A program made the position numbers and the translations under genes. DNA of 64,000 nucleotides from Fulvia fulva (taxonomy: Eukaryota; Ascomycota; Dothideomycetes; Mycosphaerellales; Mycosphaerellaceae), in the NCBI RefSeq assembly GCF_020509005.1, contig NC_063012.1, forward strand, positions 6,324,001 through 6,388,000, in the 5' to 3' direction. The notes under the pieces are model-generated. The model had not been told where the DNA came from. It worked only from the letters and a program-made list of their open reading frames with translations, and searched no databases. The first letter of the stretch is position 1. Each line of letters starts with the position of its first letter. Positions 45,438 to 59,427 of this stretch are shown here, one piece after another.

Positions 45438-45862
45438 TGTTAGGTTTGGTATAACCTAATGATATCACAAGATCAGAAGACCAAGCTCAATCGGGTTTGT
45501 TCTCGGGCCGATGGGAAGTTGAGGGAGGGTGATGAAGCAGTAGCTGTCTTGTCTCGCAGAGATCAAGTAGCAGTGAGGCAGAGGTTGTGTTGTGGTGTAT
45601 TCCAAACAGTGATATTAAACAGTGAGTTGAACGCCTCGAAGCCATAAGGGATTCTCAGCGTTCCTAAATACAAAGGAGATCCCCTTATGCCCAGGGGTAT
45701 TGCTTTCTTTGCTTTCCATCATTTCTGTGCTTTCTCTAGAAGGCGTACCGAGCGTAGAAATCGCTGCGAGCGAGCTGCAGCGGGAGTGCCCGCTAGTTGG
45801 CTCGGCACCACGTGATCCGAAATCGGTTGGCTCGTAGGGTCCAGACGACTCGATCCGTAACA
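45438..45862 (-). repeat. 5' LTR of element G
   Basis: 425-bp LTR followed (minus strand) by AGCTTTGAACGCCCTC, where the primer-binding site should be. The expected TGG-starting tRNA complement is absent. Confidence 0.95.
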
Positions 45863-48800
45863 CTAGTACGAGGATTACGACCTCGTTCGGCAAAGAATAG
45901 CGACATACCTATTACTTCTATAACGTAGTTATTCTTTACGAATTCCGCTAGCGGAAGCTACTATACCTAATCTCCTTATACGTAGTCGACAAAGATACGG
46001 AGGTACTTCTCTATCTTCTTATTCGTGTTCTTAGACTATCTATTAGTCTTAGGATAGAAAGCTATAGACAACTTATAGACTATCCCTACTAGTTTATAGA
46101 AGCGTTACTAAAAAGCTAATAGCTACTAACTACCTCGATCTATAACGATAGACAGAGGGGTACTATATAAGCGGTAGTAGTCCTAGACGAAGACCTCGGC
46201 GATATATTCGGCCGTTATCTCCTTTACTAGGATTATATAGTATTCCTTACCCGTACGGTTAGTAATCGTAAGGGCATTAGTATATATAACGCTATTATAA
46301 TTAGTACTCTTCGGTAGTCCTACTACGAAATCTATAGCAATTTCGTCCTCTAGTCTAAACGGGATTAGTAGGGGTTTTAGTAGCCCTAGGTATTACGTCT
46401 ACGAGGGTTTTAACGAGCGGTATTCGTAGTACTTAAAGATCTTATTACGTATATACTACGAAAGGCCGGGCTAGACGAAGTCGCGAGTAATAAGCTCGTA
46501 GGTCTTCGTACGACCTAGGTAACTAGTAGAGGGGGTGCTATAATATACTTAGAAGACCCTTAGAAGACCTTAAAGCGTAAACCCGGTACGTCTAGTACGA
46601 AGACGTTATAGCCGCCGTATCTATTCTTAATATAGATAAGGCCGCCTATAGCTACCGCCTCGCTATTATCTATACGGTACTAGCGTAGTAGTATATAAGG
46701 CTCTCCTACGTCTAACTAGTATAACGCTTACTATAGCTCCGCTTCTCCGTATATAACGCGGATCTTAGTTATAAGTTTATTATCCTATCGGCCTAGACGG
46801 ATCTCTATCGGCGAGATATTAAGGAATCGGTACTTAGGTAGTAACGTCTATTCTTAATACTGTCTTTATAGGTCGTTATCGTTTATAGGGACGTCCTATA
46901 GCCGCCGTATTAGAGTATTAGGTTTAACATTTGTCTTACTAGGGATATAGACAATCTTAAAGTAGAACTACGATAAGAACTCGGACTAACGTACCTAGCG
47001 TCTATTTAGGACCTTAGTACTCGTGAACTATTTAAGGTTCTTATAATCGGAGTATATTAGGACTAGCTTACCGCTTTCGTCGATAAGGTTTTCGAAGTCG
47101 GCCTTATCTCGATTAATGTCTCTAGACATAAGCTCTAGCTTCTATTCCTTAAAGGCTTTTACGATAGCGAGTAGTTCCTTATTATAGATATCGTAGTTAT
47201 GTTTTTATAGCGATATCTTCTTAGATATAAAAGATACTAGGCGCTATATACCGTCTTCTTCTTACTACGACATCACTATAGTAGTAACGAAGTCCGACGT
47301 ATCCGTTTCGAGCTTCGTTTCTCGCCCGGGTACAAAATGTACGAGTATAATGTCGTCCTTAGTAAACGCTTATTTTATACGTTCGAAAGCGTCCTAACAT
47401 TCGTTACCCTATACCTATAGCACGTCTTTCTTAGTAAGCTATATTATCGGGTAGGCGATGCCTAAGTAGTTACGAATAAACCGCCTATAGAAGTTATAAA
47501 AGCTAAGGAAGGATAGAATATCTATTAGGTTACGAGGGGTCTCCTATTCTTAGATTACGGCGATCTTGTCCTTATCTATCTTAATACCGTCCGCGCCTAT
47601 AATTAAGCTAAGGTACTTCGTCTCTTAGACGTAAAACTCGTACTTATCGATATCGAGTTAAAGTCCTACCTCCTATAGCTTTGCTATAACCTTCTCGACG
47701 TAAACGATATACTCCTCTAGGGTGTCGCTAAATATAAGTACGTTATCGAGGTACGCGGAGGTAAAATCGTCTAGGTACTCTTAGAGCGCGTTATTAATAT
47801 ATAACTCGAAGGTACCGGGTATATTATAGAGACTAAAGGGTATTACTAGACATTCGAATTGACCGTAGCGCGTAGTAAATGCCGTTTTCTACTCGTCCCC
47901 TTCCGTGATACGTAAACGATTAAAGGTAGCGATTATATCGAGCTTAGTAAAGTACTTCTTACTACTAATCCGGTTAAGGGTATCTTAAATAAGTAGGATA
48001 GGGTAGCTCGATTTTATAGTAATAGCGTTTAGGGCGCGGTAGTCGATATAGACGCGTAGTCTACTACCTAGTTTACGTACGATAATCACCGGTAATGCTA
48101 TAGGTAAGTTACTACGTTAGATATTACCTTTCTAAAGTTAGTTATCTACCTAAGCTTTTACTACTTCTAACTCTCTATTCGAAATGGGATAGGGCCGCTT
48201 AAACGGTGGCCGAGTATCCTTCTTTAGCTTAATCTTATAATCTAGGCTAGGGCGATAAGGTAGTAGCTTATCTAACTCTAACTTCGAGAATAGAGCTTAC
48301 CGATAATAGTATATAGCCGGTAGCTTACCGAGTACGTCGGGGTTATTCTACTTCCGGTATAGCTTTTCTATAAATACGTTATAATTAGCTACGTTTATTG
48401 CGTAGGCCTCTGTCTAGTGCTCCTATCGATAACGGAGCGTTCTATAGTAGCTATCTTTAATATATATAGCGTACGAAAATATAGCGTTACCGCCTATAAC
48501 CTTTCGTACTATTATAGCGTAAAGCCCTAACGCTTATACTATAACTAGATCGGCCGCGCTCTTAGCTATATATACTCTACGTAGGTTAATCTATATAGTA
48601 TATACTTCCGTACCTCTCGTATAATAGAGTCTCTAGAGTTCGTATAAGTTGATCTACTTAATATCGTCTCTATACTTAGCCCTAACTCTTTTAGCGCCGA
48701 TTTCGAGGGGCTAAGGGACCGGTATATCGCGGATATTAGGTCGCTTAAGGCTATCGTAGTCGGGTACCGGCGATAGTAGTAACTCGGGGATAGGTAACGT

Positions 48801-49025
48801 TACTAGTAGGCTAACGTTCTTATAGAGAGAGTGATTCTAATAGTTAACTTTGTTAAAGGTAAGTACGCTTCGCTTCTAGTCTTTATAAGGGCTATACTTC
48901 GTATACTATCTAAGGCTAAGGACTATATCGTAGTAGGTATCGGTAACTAGGTATTTGACCGTCTCGATATAGCCTTAAAGGTTTAGTTTAATGTTTTTGG
49001 CTTTAGTAATAATTGTTAGTACTTA

Positions 49026-49209
49026 TATAAGGGCGCGCGTACTATAGGGTCCGAACGAGATAGTTATTGTTCTACAAAGCTACGAAAGAGGAGCGCGAGG
49101 CGCGGCGAAGTTATAAAGTAAAGCTAAGCCGCGCTAACCCGATACGGAAGGTCCGCGGTTCAGCCGGGCCGACGTAGCTATAGTAGGGGGTCGCGGGCTA
49201 CCCGTAATA
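49026..49209 (-). repeat. 3' LTR of element E
   Basis: 184-bp LTR, inverted copy of the LTR1 repeats. The adjacent TACCCCCCCTCC is the polypurine tract read on the plus strand. Confidence 0.9.
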
Positions 49210-52200
49210 GTACCCCCCCTCCTAAAACACGCCTTAGTCCTCTAAGCGTTATCCACCTTATAAGGCTACTTACCTATCGAGCTCTATAATCGCGCGAACG
49301 CCTAATTATCCTCTAGTACCCTATCGTTATCCGATAACATCGCATTCGCTCTATTAAGACTATCCTCGACCGGCTTCCTTCGAGAAATATATTGCCTAGT
49401 TAGCTAGCTTACCCTAGACCTAAGTCTTTCTTCGGCTAGTACTCGCGTATAATCCTTATAACTAAAGTTAGGTATTATTATAGGCTCTCTAGGCTCTACT
49501 CGAGTATCGAATATATACGGAGTAGATTCTATTAGAGGTAAGGCTCGAGTCGACTTATTCGTCACGGTGTCTTTCGGAATGACTATAATCGTATTGAGCC
49601 CGAGCACCTTAGTAGCTAGTAGGGACTAGTTAGATAGAGCTACGAAGCCTATAGGCGTAGATAACTCCGGCCGGTTATAGTGAAAGTCTATAATAGCGGC
49701 GGCCGCGTATTTAAGTATATCCTCTATAGGTTACTAGGTCTTACTATCCTCCTCGTTCTAATATCTAGCCTATTTCACCTTATACTATATATCTACCTTA
49801 CGCTTATGCCCCTTCTTCACCTTGCCTACCCGCTTACGGGTATATATATTAAGGATCTTTCCTACCTTATATATATACGTAGGTACTACTACTATATCGG
49901 CTACTATATTAGCCTCGGTAGTATTAGGTTCGATAGTTATCGGTAGTAGCGGCGCTAGATGCTGCCCTTCAAGTAGTAGGCAATCGGGGTAGTCGGCTCG
50001 TTGTAGTAGTAAGGTATAGAAGTAGTTATTAAGTCCTACTAGAGCGTCTAATAGTTTTAGTCGATAAGAGAGTCTAGCCGGTATAACTTCCGTAATCTAG
50101 TAAGGGCCGGTATATTTCCTATCTAGCTTCTTAGATAGTCGAGTCGTACGGATGTTCTTAGTACTAAGATATACCTAATTACCTACCTTATAGTCTAGAG
50201 GAATGCTTCGGTAGCGGTTTGCTACTTCTACTTAGAGAGCTTATAACATTCGTATATTCTCTTAAAGGTGCTTATGAAGCTCGCAAATTCGACGTATAAA
50301 GGTTTCTACTAATCGCGTATCTAGTCGCTAGAGAGTAGTCAGTCCTCCCTCCTTTCTAGCGTATAGGTCAACTCGCTCTATAAACTTAGGGTTATAGCCT
50401 AGGGTAGCGTAGAACGGCGATATACTAGTAGTCTCGGACAGGTGATTATTAATCGCGAACTAAGTAAGGCATAGCTATTCTGCCTAGTCATCCTATACCT
50501 TATTAGTGAATATACGAAGATACTGTTCTATCGCCTAGTTGGTACGTTCTGACTGTCTATTAGTTTCTAGGTAATACGAAGAACTTAGCTTACGATTTGT
50601 ACGGAGTATCTTATAGTGTTTCTTCTAGAAGGTAGTAACCTACTACTTACTACGGTCTAATATAATAGTATTAGGAAACCCGCGCCGACAGAACATATGT
50701 TTAAGGAAAAGCCTTGCCGCATTCTATACTATTATTACGCTAATAGGGATCAGCTCGACTTCCTTAGTAAGCCTATTAGTAACGGTCATAATGTTATTAT
50801 AGACTATACCGTCAAGAGTGCTATCTAGGAGTCCGATAACGAAGTCGACTACAATATGTTTCTAAGGCCGATCTAGAATAGGAAGTGGCTATAATAATCC
50901 TAGTGGCTAGGAGTATAGAGATTTTGTTATACGGTAGGTACGGTAATTCGCGGTATATCTACGTACGGATCTCGCTAATCTAGGCTAGTAGAATTTACGT
51001 GCTACGAGTTTATAAGTACGAGCTCGTCCTAGATAGCCTACTACTAGAGCGTTATAGTTTATCTTGATTATCCTAGTCTATAAGGCTTGGTCATTTAGTA
51101 CCTATAAGCTCTAGCCGTCGTATTAATTTCGAACATATAGTAGGTCGCTATCTACTTTGTAGTATACTAGGTAAATCTTCGCTCTCTGTAGTAGTATAGG
51201 AGTACGGTCTTTCTATAGGTCCTTAATCGCGGTCTTAAGCTCGTTATCGGTTACGTACGCCGTCGACATTCGATACTCGAGTTCGGCTTCCCGCTAACTC
51301 TTACGCGTCGCCGGTTATTTAGTAGGCGTATATCGTTCTATAGGCATAAACTCTTTAGCTTTAGGGTTTAGCTATACTAGTTCCTCTTCTTCCGGCGTAT
51401 CTTCTACTATTGCCTATAGTAAGGCGATCTTAAGGAATCGCTTAGGAGGTAGTAATGTCTAATACTAATACTAGTTCCGAGGGTCGTTCACCCCCTACGG
51501 AAGGTCCTAGCTACGTCTCGTTAGGCTGTCTAGCTTTATACCTTAAAGTCCTAGACGGTATATTATCTTAAAGTTAAACTATAACAAGAACTTAGCCTAA
51601 CGCGCTTGTCGCCGATTTAGCTACTTTGTCTTTATATAGTATTCTAGGGCCTTATAGTCGGTATAAATCTTGACTAGCTATAAGTCCTTATTATCTACTT
51701 CGTAGGCGAGCTCGGGTCTCTATTCCTTAAAAGCCTTGATAATAGCTAATAGTTCCTTATTATAGATTTCATAATTGCACTCCTATAGACTTAACTTCTT
51801 CGAGTAGAAGGCTATAGGATGTAGCATACCCTTCTCGTCATACTACGAAAGCACGCCGGCGTTCACAAAATCTAAAAAATCTGTCTCTACTACCGTTTCC
51901 CTGCCTAGTATATAATGTGCGAGCATGCCGGCTTTACTAAACGTAGCTTTCAAATTGTTAAAGGCTCGTTAGTAATCTAGTGACCATTAAATCCTTCTGT
52001 TCTTGTGATTGCTTAGTCCGTCCGACTTAGTCAGGTTTGTAAGAGGAGTAGCTATACGCGAAAATGCTTCGATAAACCGCCTATAGAAGTTAGTAAATCT
52101 AAGGAAGGCCTAGACATCCTTTAGGTTCTTAGGAGCTTCCTATGTCTAAATATATTCGAGTTTCTCGGGGTCTATCTCGATACCGTTAGGGGTTATAATT

Positions 52201-54503
52201 AGCCTAAGATACCTCACCTTCTATTAGTAGAATTCGCTTTTGTCGATATCTACTATAAGTCCTATATCGCGTAGCTTAGTAAGAACCTTCTATACGTGTT
52301 CAATGTGCTCCTCCAAGGTGTTACTAAAGATAAGTACGTCATCTAGGTAGGCCGATACAAAGTCGTCTAGGTGTTCTTATAAGACCTTATTAATATATAA
52401 TTAGAACGATACTAGTCCGTTATATAAGCCGAATAGTAGTACTAGACACTCGTAGATACCGTATCGTGTCGTAAACGCCGTTAACTACTCGTGCCCTTTA
52501 GCTATCCGTAACTTATTAAAGGCTACTATAATGTCTAGCTTCGTAAAGTACTTCTTACCGTATATACGGTTAAGCGTCTCTTATATCAAGGAAATCGGAT
52601 ACCGGTTCTTAATAGTAATCGCATTTAATCCTCTATAGTCGATATAAATACGTAGCCTACCTCTAGGCTTACGTACTACTAGTACTAGTATAGGAGACTA
52701 GCTCGTCTTTTGCCCTACTTTCCGTACCTTCCCTTTAGATATTTACTCGTCTAGCTATTTCTTAACTGCCTCGTTCTCCTTCTTAGCTAGGCCGTAGGGC
52801 TTGCGGTATAGTAGCTCTTATAGACTATTAGGCTTGATATAAATCTCATAATCTACGCCTAGTCGGTAAGGTAGGAGTCCTTTATAATCCTTAGCTAAGA
52901 AAGCGTCCGTAATATCGTAGTATATCGGCGGCAACTTCTCCTTCGGGTTGTGATTGAACTACTTGTTTAAGAATTGGTCTAGATCATTAGTAGCTATTAC
53001 ACTTAGCTTAAGCTCTCCGTCGTCGCTCTTACGCCTAGTAGGTATAATATAGAAGCACTTAGCCCTAGGCCGGTACGCGTATATTCCCTACGCGCGTTAA
53101 GAAACGTAATAGTAGTCCACTTCTTTATCGTCTATGTCTTCTAGGTTATATAATAAGACGTTTAGCTCCGCCCCTCCTACTATAAAGCTCGCTACTTCTC
53201 TAGTAAAGGGCTCTAGTCTGTACAGTACTAGTGCCTACTTCTTTTTCTCGCGGTAGTTTAGGGATTATACTATTATCGATGTCTTATTCTATAGATAGTA
53301 ACTAAAGCAGTAATCCGATCTAAATGCTACCTCGCCTATCTCCTAGAAGATGTTTAGGTTATACGCTATAAGCTACGGGAGGCTAAAGACGATGTTATAT
53401 TCGAGGTCGGTGACGTAGTATAATATTTACTCGTAATAATTACCGATAACTACGTCTATAAGGGCCGCGTATATAATCTACCGTATAGTGGCCGTTCTAT
53501 CTCCTAGTATTAGTCGTCGGCTTTACGTTCAAGGGATCAGAGGTATTATATATTTACGTATAAATTTCTAGTTAAGAAAGAGAGAGGTAGAAGTAGAATC
53601 TATAAGGCCTCGAGCCTTTCTATATTATATTATTACGGGTAACACTATATAAGGGTATATAGCTAGCTATTACTTATCTAGTACGTATACCGATATCTTA
53701 AGCTCCTTACTATAGTCTATTACCGTCTCTTACATTCCGGGTCTCTTAATCTTATACTCTTTCTGTCCTAGGAAGTTCGGGTAACCGCTATCTACTACGC
53801 TTAGGTAGCGGTTATACTATTTCCCTACTACGGATCGGCGGCTAGGGAACTAAGGTTTACGTTCGGATTCGGCGTAGTATTACGTAGACGCGGTAGGCGA
53901 TAGTCGCTATCGTACCTATATATTAGGTATTTAGGGTTAGTCGATACGTAAGAACCTATACGGTAGCGGTAGTACTTACCCTACTTCTTAAGGTCTTTAC
54001 GCTACTTACGGTTAAGCGTAGGTAGGTTCTATAGATATGTCGGTAGATCCTCCTTCTTCTTAGTACTAGCGTACTATAGTAGGCGCTATACTAAGGCACC
54101 TACTATACCGGTAGCGGTACTAGTAACTACGTTACTATTATTCTAGTTATTCTAGCTACTATTACCGTTCGAGTTACTATTACTACGGGGGCGCTCCTTC
54201 TACGGGTATAGTCGATCTGTCTCGTAGAAGCTCTCGTCTAGTACGGTATACTCCTCGATAACGTCTTATATACTATCTAGGTAGCGGTCGACTTCGCGGT
54301 CGCCGAAGGTCTTAATAAAGTACTTACGGTTTAGTCGGTTACGGAATAGTATAAGCTCGGTCTTATCGGTCTATAACATCTAGGCGCGTAAATTCGAGTA
54401 GCGTATATAGAAGGCTATAAAGGTTTCGCCTTGTTCTTACTTATAGGTAGTAATATTAACTATAGCCTTAGTTCCTTTATTACGTATACTATATTAGCGT
54501 ATT

Positions 54504-57500
54504 TAGTATATATCTAGTAGTTAGAAAAATGGCGACGACGACGGTAGTAGACGACCGAGAGCAAGGGGGAGACGAGTAGAGGACGCTCTATAAGAAGGCG
54601 GAAGAGATAGTAGCGGCAGAAGAAGGGAGGTTTCCGGAGAGAGCACTAAAAGGAGTAATAAGCGAACTACTCGGGGGACTAAAGGCGCTCAAACGACAAA
54701 CAAGCACTACGATCAATATAGCAATTAAGGCAGTAACACGAAACGTAAGAAACAACCCTTAAAGAGACCCGAGACAGACCTAGGGCCTAACGACCTAGGT
54801 AATAATCGCGAGCCAACCCTTCCCCCCTTAAAGCATAGTACTACGAGTCTATATTACGGACTAGAAAGAGAAGGAAGAGATAGGAAAGATGACCGGGAGG
54901 GAGATAGTCGAGAAGATCGGAGTAAAGGGAATAGTAGGGGTAAGGGTAGACAATAAAGGGGTCAAGCTGTTTATAGCACACGTATAGGACAAGAAGGCCC
55001 TCGAAATAAACAAGGAGTAGACACTAAAGATCGGGAGTATAGCGAAAGTCTCCTATTAACAGTATATAGTAATTGCGTATAGGGTCCTACGAACCTTTAA
55101 CATATAAAGGGATATACTAAACCTCTAGAGGCAAAACTAGGTAATAGCACTAGGACTATAGATCACAAAGACAGCGTAGGTCAAGAAGAAGATAGAGGAG
55201 GGCAAGAGGGCCTCCTCGCTGATCTTATAGGTTATAACACTAGAGCAAGCGAACAAGGTCTTAGACTAAGGGTTGTACTAGGACTTTAAGAGGCTAGATA
55301 TAGAAATCTATTAGAGTAACTATAGAATCCTTCAATGTTTTAACTGTCAACAGCACGGACATATTGCCCTAAAGTGTAGTAAAGCTACACTAGTCTACTT
55401 ATACTATACTAGTGATTACGCGACCTAAGAGTACCAAAAATAGAAGGAGGATATAAGATACGTAGTATATAGGAGAAAACACCCGGTATAGTCAAACTAA
55501 TGCCTAGTTAGACTATTAGCCTAGTGGAGAGCGCGGGAAGCAAGGGTAACAATACTAACTAGGTTCCTAGTAGGTAAACAGAAACAACTAGAGAGAACTA
55601 CCCACCTGAATAAGAGACCCCGGCTATAAGAGGAGCTATAAATAGTACTAGTAATAGGGAGACTAACGTTCTTATATAAGGCAGCGTAGAGCAATAGACA
55701 AATGAGAATCAACTAAATAATAGGGAGCTAACCCTAAAGGGAAGAACAGGAGGAGGGACGGGAAAACCAATAGTAAGACTAATAGTAAGACTAAACGGAC
55801 CTAGACACAAACATGTCCTAATGCCTTATACTAACAGACTATTAATCATTTAGTATAATGTGAACAGAAGCAAAGACAAGGTCCAAAGGAGCTTTCTATA
55901 AGCCTTAGACCCGGAGGAACACTATATTATAGCAATATAGGAACTATAGATCAACCTACACTCTAGGATTCTATTAACTATACGAGACCCGAGATACTAC
56001 GTAGTAATAAACAGAACCGAGGGAGTCCTACGAACTTGTATCTATGTTAGTAAGAAGGTACTAGTAGAGGACTAGTAGGCCTAGCCGAGAACCGATAGTG
56101 ATATCACTACAGTATAGCTTAAAACAACTTAAGGCTAGGTCCTAATCTATAGCGTATACAACCTACCTCTAGAGTCCAGAAGCAGCACACAACTATATAC
56201 GCTAGGAAGGCTCCCGGAAGCAATAGACTAACAAAACCACAACATCGTGATAGGAGATTTCAACCTCTACTACCTAAAGTAGGGATCGGACTTCACCCTA
56301 GTATACTACTTCTTAGTAGGGAGGCTTATTAGTTAGATAGAAACAGCCCAAATGGACTTGATCACGCTAAAGGGAACAGAAACTTAGGCTAGAAACAACA
56401 GTTCTAGCACGCTAGACCTATACTTTATGTCCTACGCCTTAACACGACTGGTAGAAAGCTATATAGTCAATAACTAACTAGAGTCCTTATTAGACCACTA
56501 TCTAATCTAAACCGACATCCAACTTATAGTTAAGGAGGAGAGGGAACCTAAGAGGAGGCTCTACTAGAAGCAGGCCGAGTAGACACTAGTATAGTAGCGG
56601 CTAGAAGGCGAACTAGAACAGGTGAACATTAACAATATATATATAACGGAGGGGATTGACTAAGTAGTAGAGTAGCTAATAGAAGCTATATAAAGGGCAG
56701 CCTAGGCCTATATACCTAAGAAGAGATAGTCGCTATACTAGAAGCTATACTAGACACTAGAGTATATAGCCAAAGTCAAAGAGGCAAGGAGAGCAAGAAG
56801 GAGATAGGAGTAACGACGTACCTAAGTAAACTAGGAAGCCTATAACAACGCGTACAAAGTAAAGAAGGCGTAGATTAGAAGAGACAAGACGTAGGAGTAG
56901 AGGTTAACTGTAGGGATGATTATAGAACACCCGGAACAAATCTAGAGACTAGTAGAATAGGCTAGGAAACTAGACGAGGAACGAAACTCCCCGCCCTAGT
57001 TTCCCTTAATATAGGACTAAGACGGGGAAACGCAAACCACTCCGATAGGGAAAGCGAAAGCATTCGTAGACTACTTCTTCGGGACTTAGGTAGAGGCAGA
57101 CCTAAGTAACATCCTAGGAACACACATTCCTCCGCTAAGGGAGGCTAACTAGTAAGTATCTACTATAGAGATCGGAAACATTATTAAGAAACTGAAGGGC
57201 AACAAAGCCCTAGGCCTAGACAAGATCCCTAACTGTTACCTAAAAGCTAGTAGTAGCCTTATTACTCCAGTGCTTACGCCAATCTTTACCTAGTATATAA
57301 AGTAGGGGTATTACCTAAAGGCCTTTAGGTAATTACTAACTTACGTCCTAAGGAAACCCTAAAAGGAAGACTATACTAAGTTCAAGTCATACAGACCAAT
57401 TACGTTACTAAACATACTAGGGAAGCTCCTAGAGAAGGTCGTAGCTATAAGGCTCACCGGAATAGTAGAAGAACACAACCTCCTCCCGGTAACGTAAATA

Positions 57501-59427
57501 GGGGGGAGATAAAAGAGATCTACCCTTATGGCAGTCGAACTGATCATAGAGCAAATTAGACATATCTAGCACTATAGTAATAACAAGGTAGCCTTACTAC
57601 TTTTACTAGACATATTAGGGGCTTTCGACAACGTGTCCTAAGTAAGGCTCCTATACATCCTTAGAATAAAAAGCATCCTAGCCTAGATAGTACACTTTAT
57701 ATAGTCATTCCTTAAGGACAGAACAACCTAGATCCTCCTAGGGTCCTTCAAAGCCCCGTAGACCCTAATTACGAACACGGGCATCCTATAGGGCTCTACA
57801 CTCTCCCCAATTCTGTTCCTCCTCTTTATAGCCGACCTGACCCTACTCCTAGAAATAGCAAACACCTTAGTATCGGGGTTCGTGGATAACACAAATATCC
57901 TAGCGTAGTCGGGGTCTATAGAGGAAAACTGCGCACTCCTAGAGGAGAGACATAGATAATGCGAAAAGTAGGCAAGAGAGTATAGGGCAAAATTCGTACC
58001 GGATAAGTACCAACTTATCCATTTTAGTAAGGCAAAGACAAAACATAACTTAGTAGCACTAGTAAAAATCCAGGGGTTCGAGACCTATCCTATAAGGGAA
58101 CTTAGAGTCCTTAGGATATAGCTAGACCCGAAACTTAGCTAGGGACTATAAGTGAAGAAGGTATAAGCGAGAGCGGACACTAATAGACAATTAATCGAGA
58201 GACTTACTACGTTAACCTAGGGGGCGACCTTTATAAAGGCCTAGACTATATACAAGGCTATTATTAAGCCCGTAATGCTATATAGAGCAGCAATTTGGGT
58301 AGCGGAAAAACACATCCTGAAGAGAATTAAGGACCCCCTTAATAGAGCGTAGGTAGCCTACCTAAAGAGAGTACTAGGGGTATATAAGTCAACCCCTTAC
58401 AGGACAATAGAAATGGAATCAGGTACAGCCCCTATTAGGGAGTACCTCTAGGGCATAAGGTGTCAATACGTAGAGAAGATATTAGTATACCTAGCCTAGG
58501 GAACTATCTAAGTAGCTACTTAAAGGATAAGAACCTAGTAGGAGAGGAGGAGAAGACCTAACCGGCTACACATAATCCTATAGAAGGAAGTAGACCTAAA
58601 AACATTATAGGAAATCCTAGCAGCCCTTAAACAGAGAGAAGCTCTAAGGGAGCAAGCTAATACAGGGGACAAAGGGAAAAAGAAGCAAAGCTAAGTAGAA
58701 AGGATCGTAGGTCACCTATAGGAAACGCGTTAGAACTAAAAACCGGTGAGGCCAGGAGCCCTACTAGCGGCTAGGACCTTCGGGAGGTATAACTGGCTTA
58801 TCTACAAAGACCTGAAGAGGGCGGAAGCAAGCATAGCTATCTAGATTCGCTCTGAGTACATTAGGCTAAGAGTATACTTGTACTAAAGAAGAGTCCTAGG
58901 ATACGATTCTAAACGTTGCCCCTATAGCTACCTATCCTAAAACCCGGAGTACATAGTACTGAACTGTACTAAGTGGGTAAAAGGGAGAAGCTAGTAGAGG
59001 GCGAAGGCAAGAGATAGGCAATACTAGGCCATTATCTAGGACAGACAAGATATAAGGAGAGTAATAAGATAGATTCTTAACGAGGACTACCTAGAGCAAT
59101 TCTCCCTAGTAGTAGAAACGGAAAGGTGGATAGAGAGGAGGGAGAGAGAGAGAAGAGCCGGGGAAACAGAAGGGAGAAAGAGAATCGAGAGGAGGACATC
59201 ACTAGGGTTACGGGCAAGGTAGTCATAGGGTAACAACTATAACACTAGCGTACCCTAAAGGAAGGAGAACGAAAGGACAAGACAGGAAAGAACGAGGAGG
59301 GCAAAGACGAGGAGGTTTTTATCCGTTAATCGGGTTTCCTACCTACATAAATAGACCTAAATAGCGAGAGACCTACATAGGCTATAGGGCACTAAAACAG
59401 GCGAATAAATAATCTATCTATCTATCT
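54504..59427 (+). mobile_element. LINE D: full-length LINE with one-sided RIP, inserted in element E
   Basis: It is flanked by CTATATTAGCGTATT at 54489-54503 and ending at 59440 (the repeat overlaps the (ATCT)n tail). ORF1 starts at 54529 (MATTTVVDDREQGG, RALKGVISELLGGLKALK) and holds the knuckle CFNCQQHGHIALKC near 55334. ORF2 has endonuclease (IVIGDFNLYY near 56250), reverse transcriptase (NKALGLDKIPN near 57200, FVDNTNILA near 57879) and a C-terminal part to about 59250. Gln codons (CAA, CAG) are often still present, while Trp codons are almost all TAG. It is close kin to LINE C, at nearly the same length (about 4.9 kb). Confidence 0.9.

Larger units (their letters stand above)
38903..45862 (-). 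mobile_element. Element G: nearly intact Ty3/gypsy chromovirus with no visible RIP
   Basis: It spans 6,960 bases with LTRs of 425 bp at both ends and 5-bp duplications CTAGT at 38898-38902 and 45863-45867. LTR ends are TGTTAGG...CCGTAACA. By eye the two LTRs are identical. On the minus strand: gag starting 20 bases after the 5' LTR, a pol frame with protease, reverse transcriptase, RNase H, integrase and chromodomain, a polypurine tract (AGAAGGGGGATGG) directly before the 3' LTR, and on the opposite strand an extra ORF at 39424-40068. Composition is normal while both flanks are RIP-saturated, so the insertion is recent. Confidence 0.95.
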
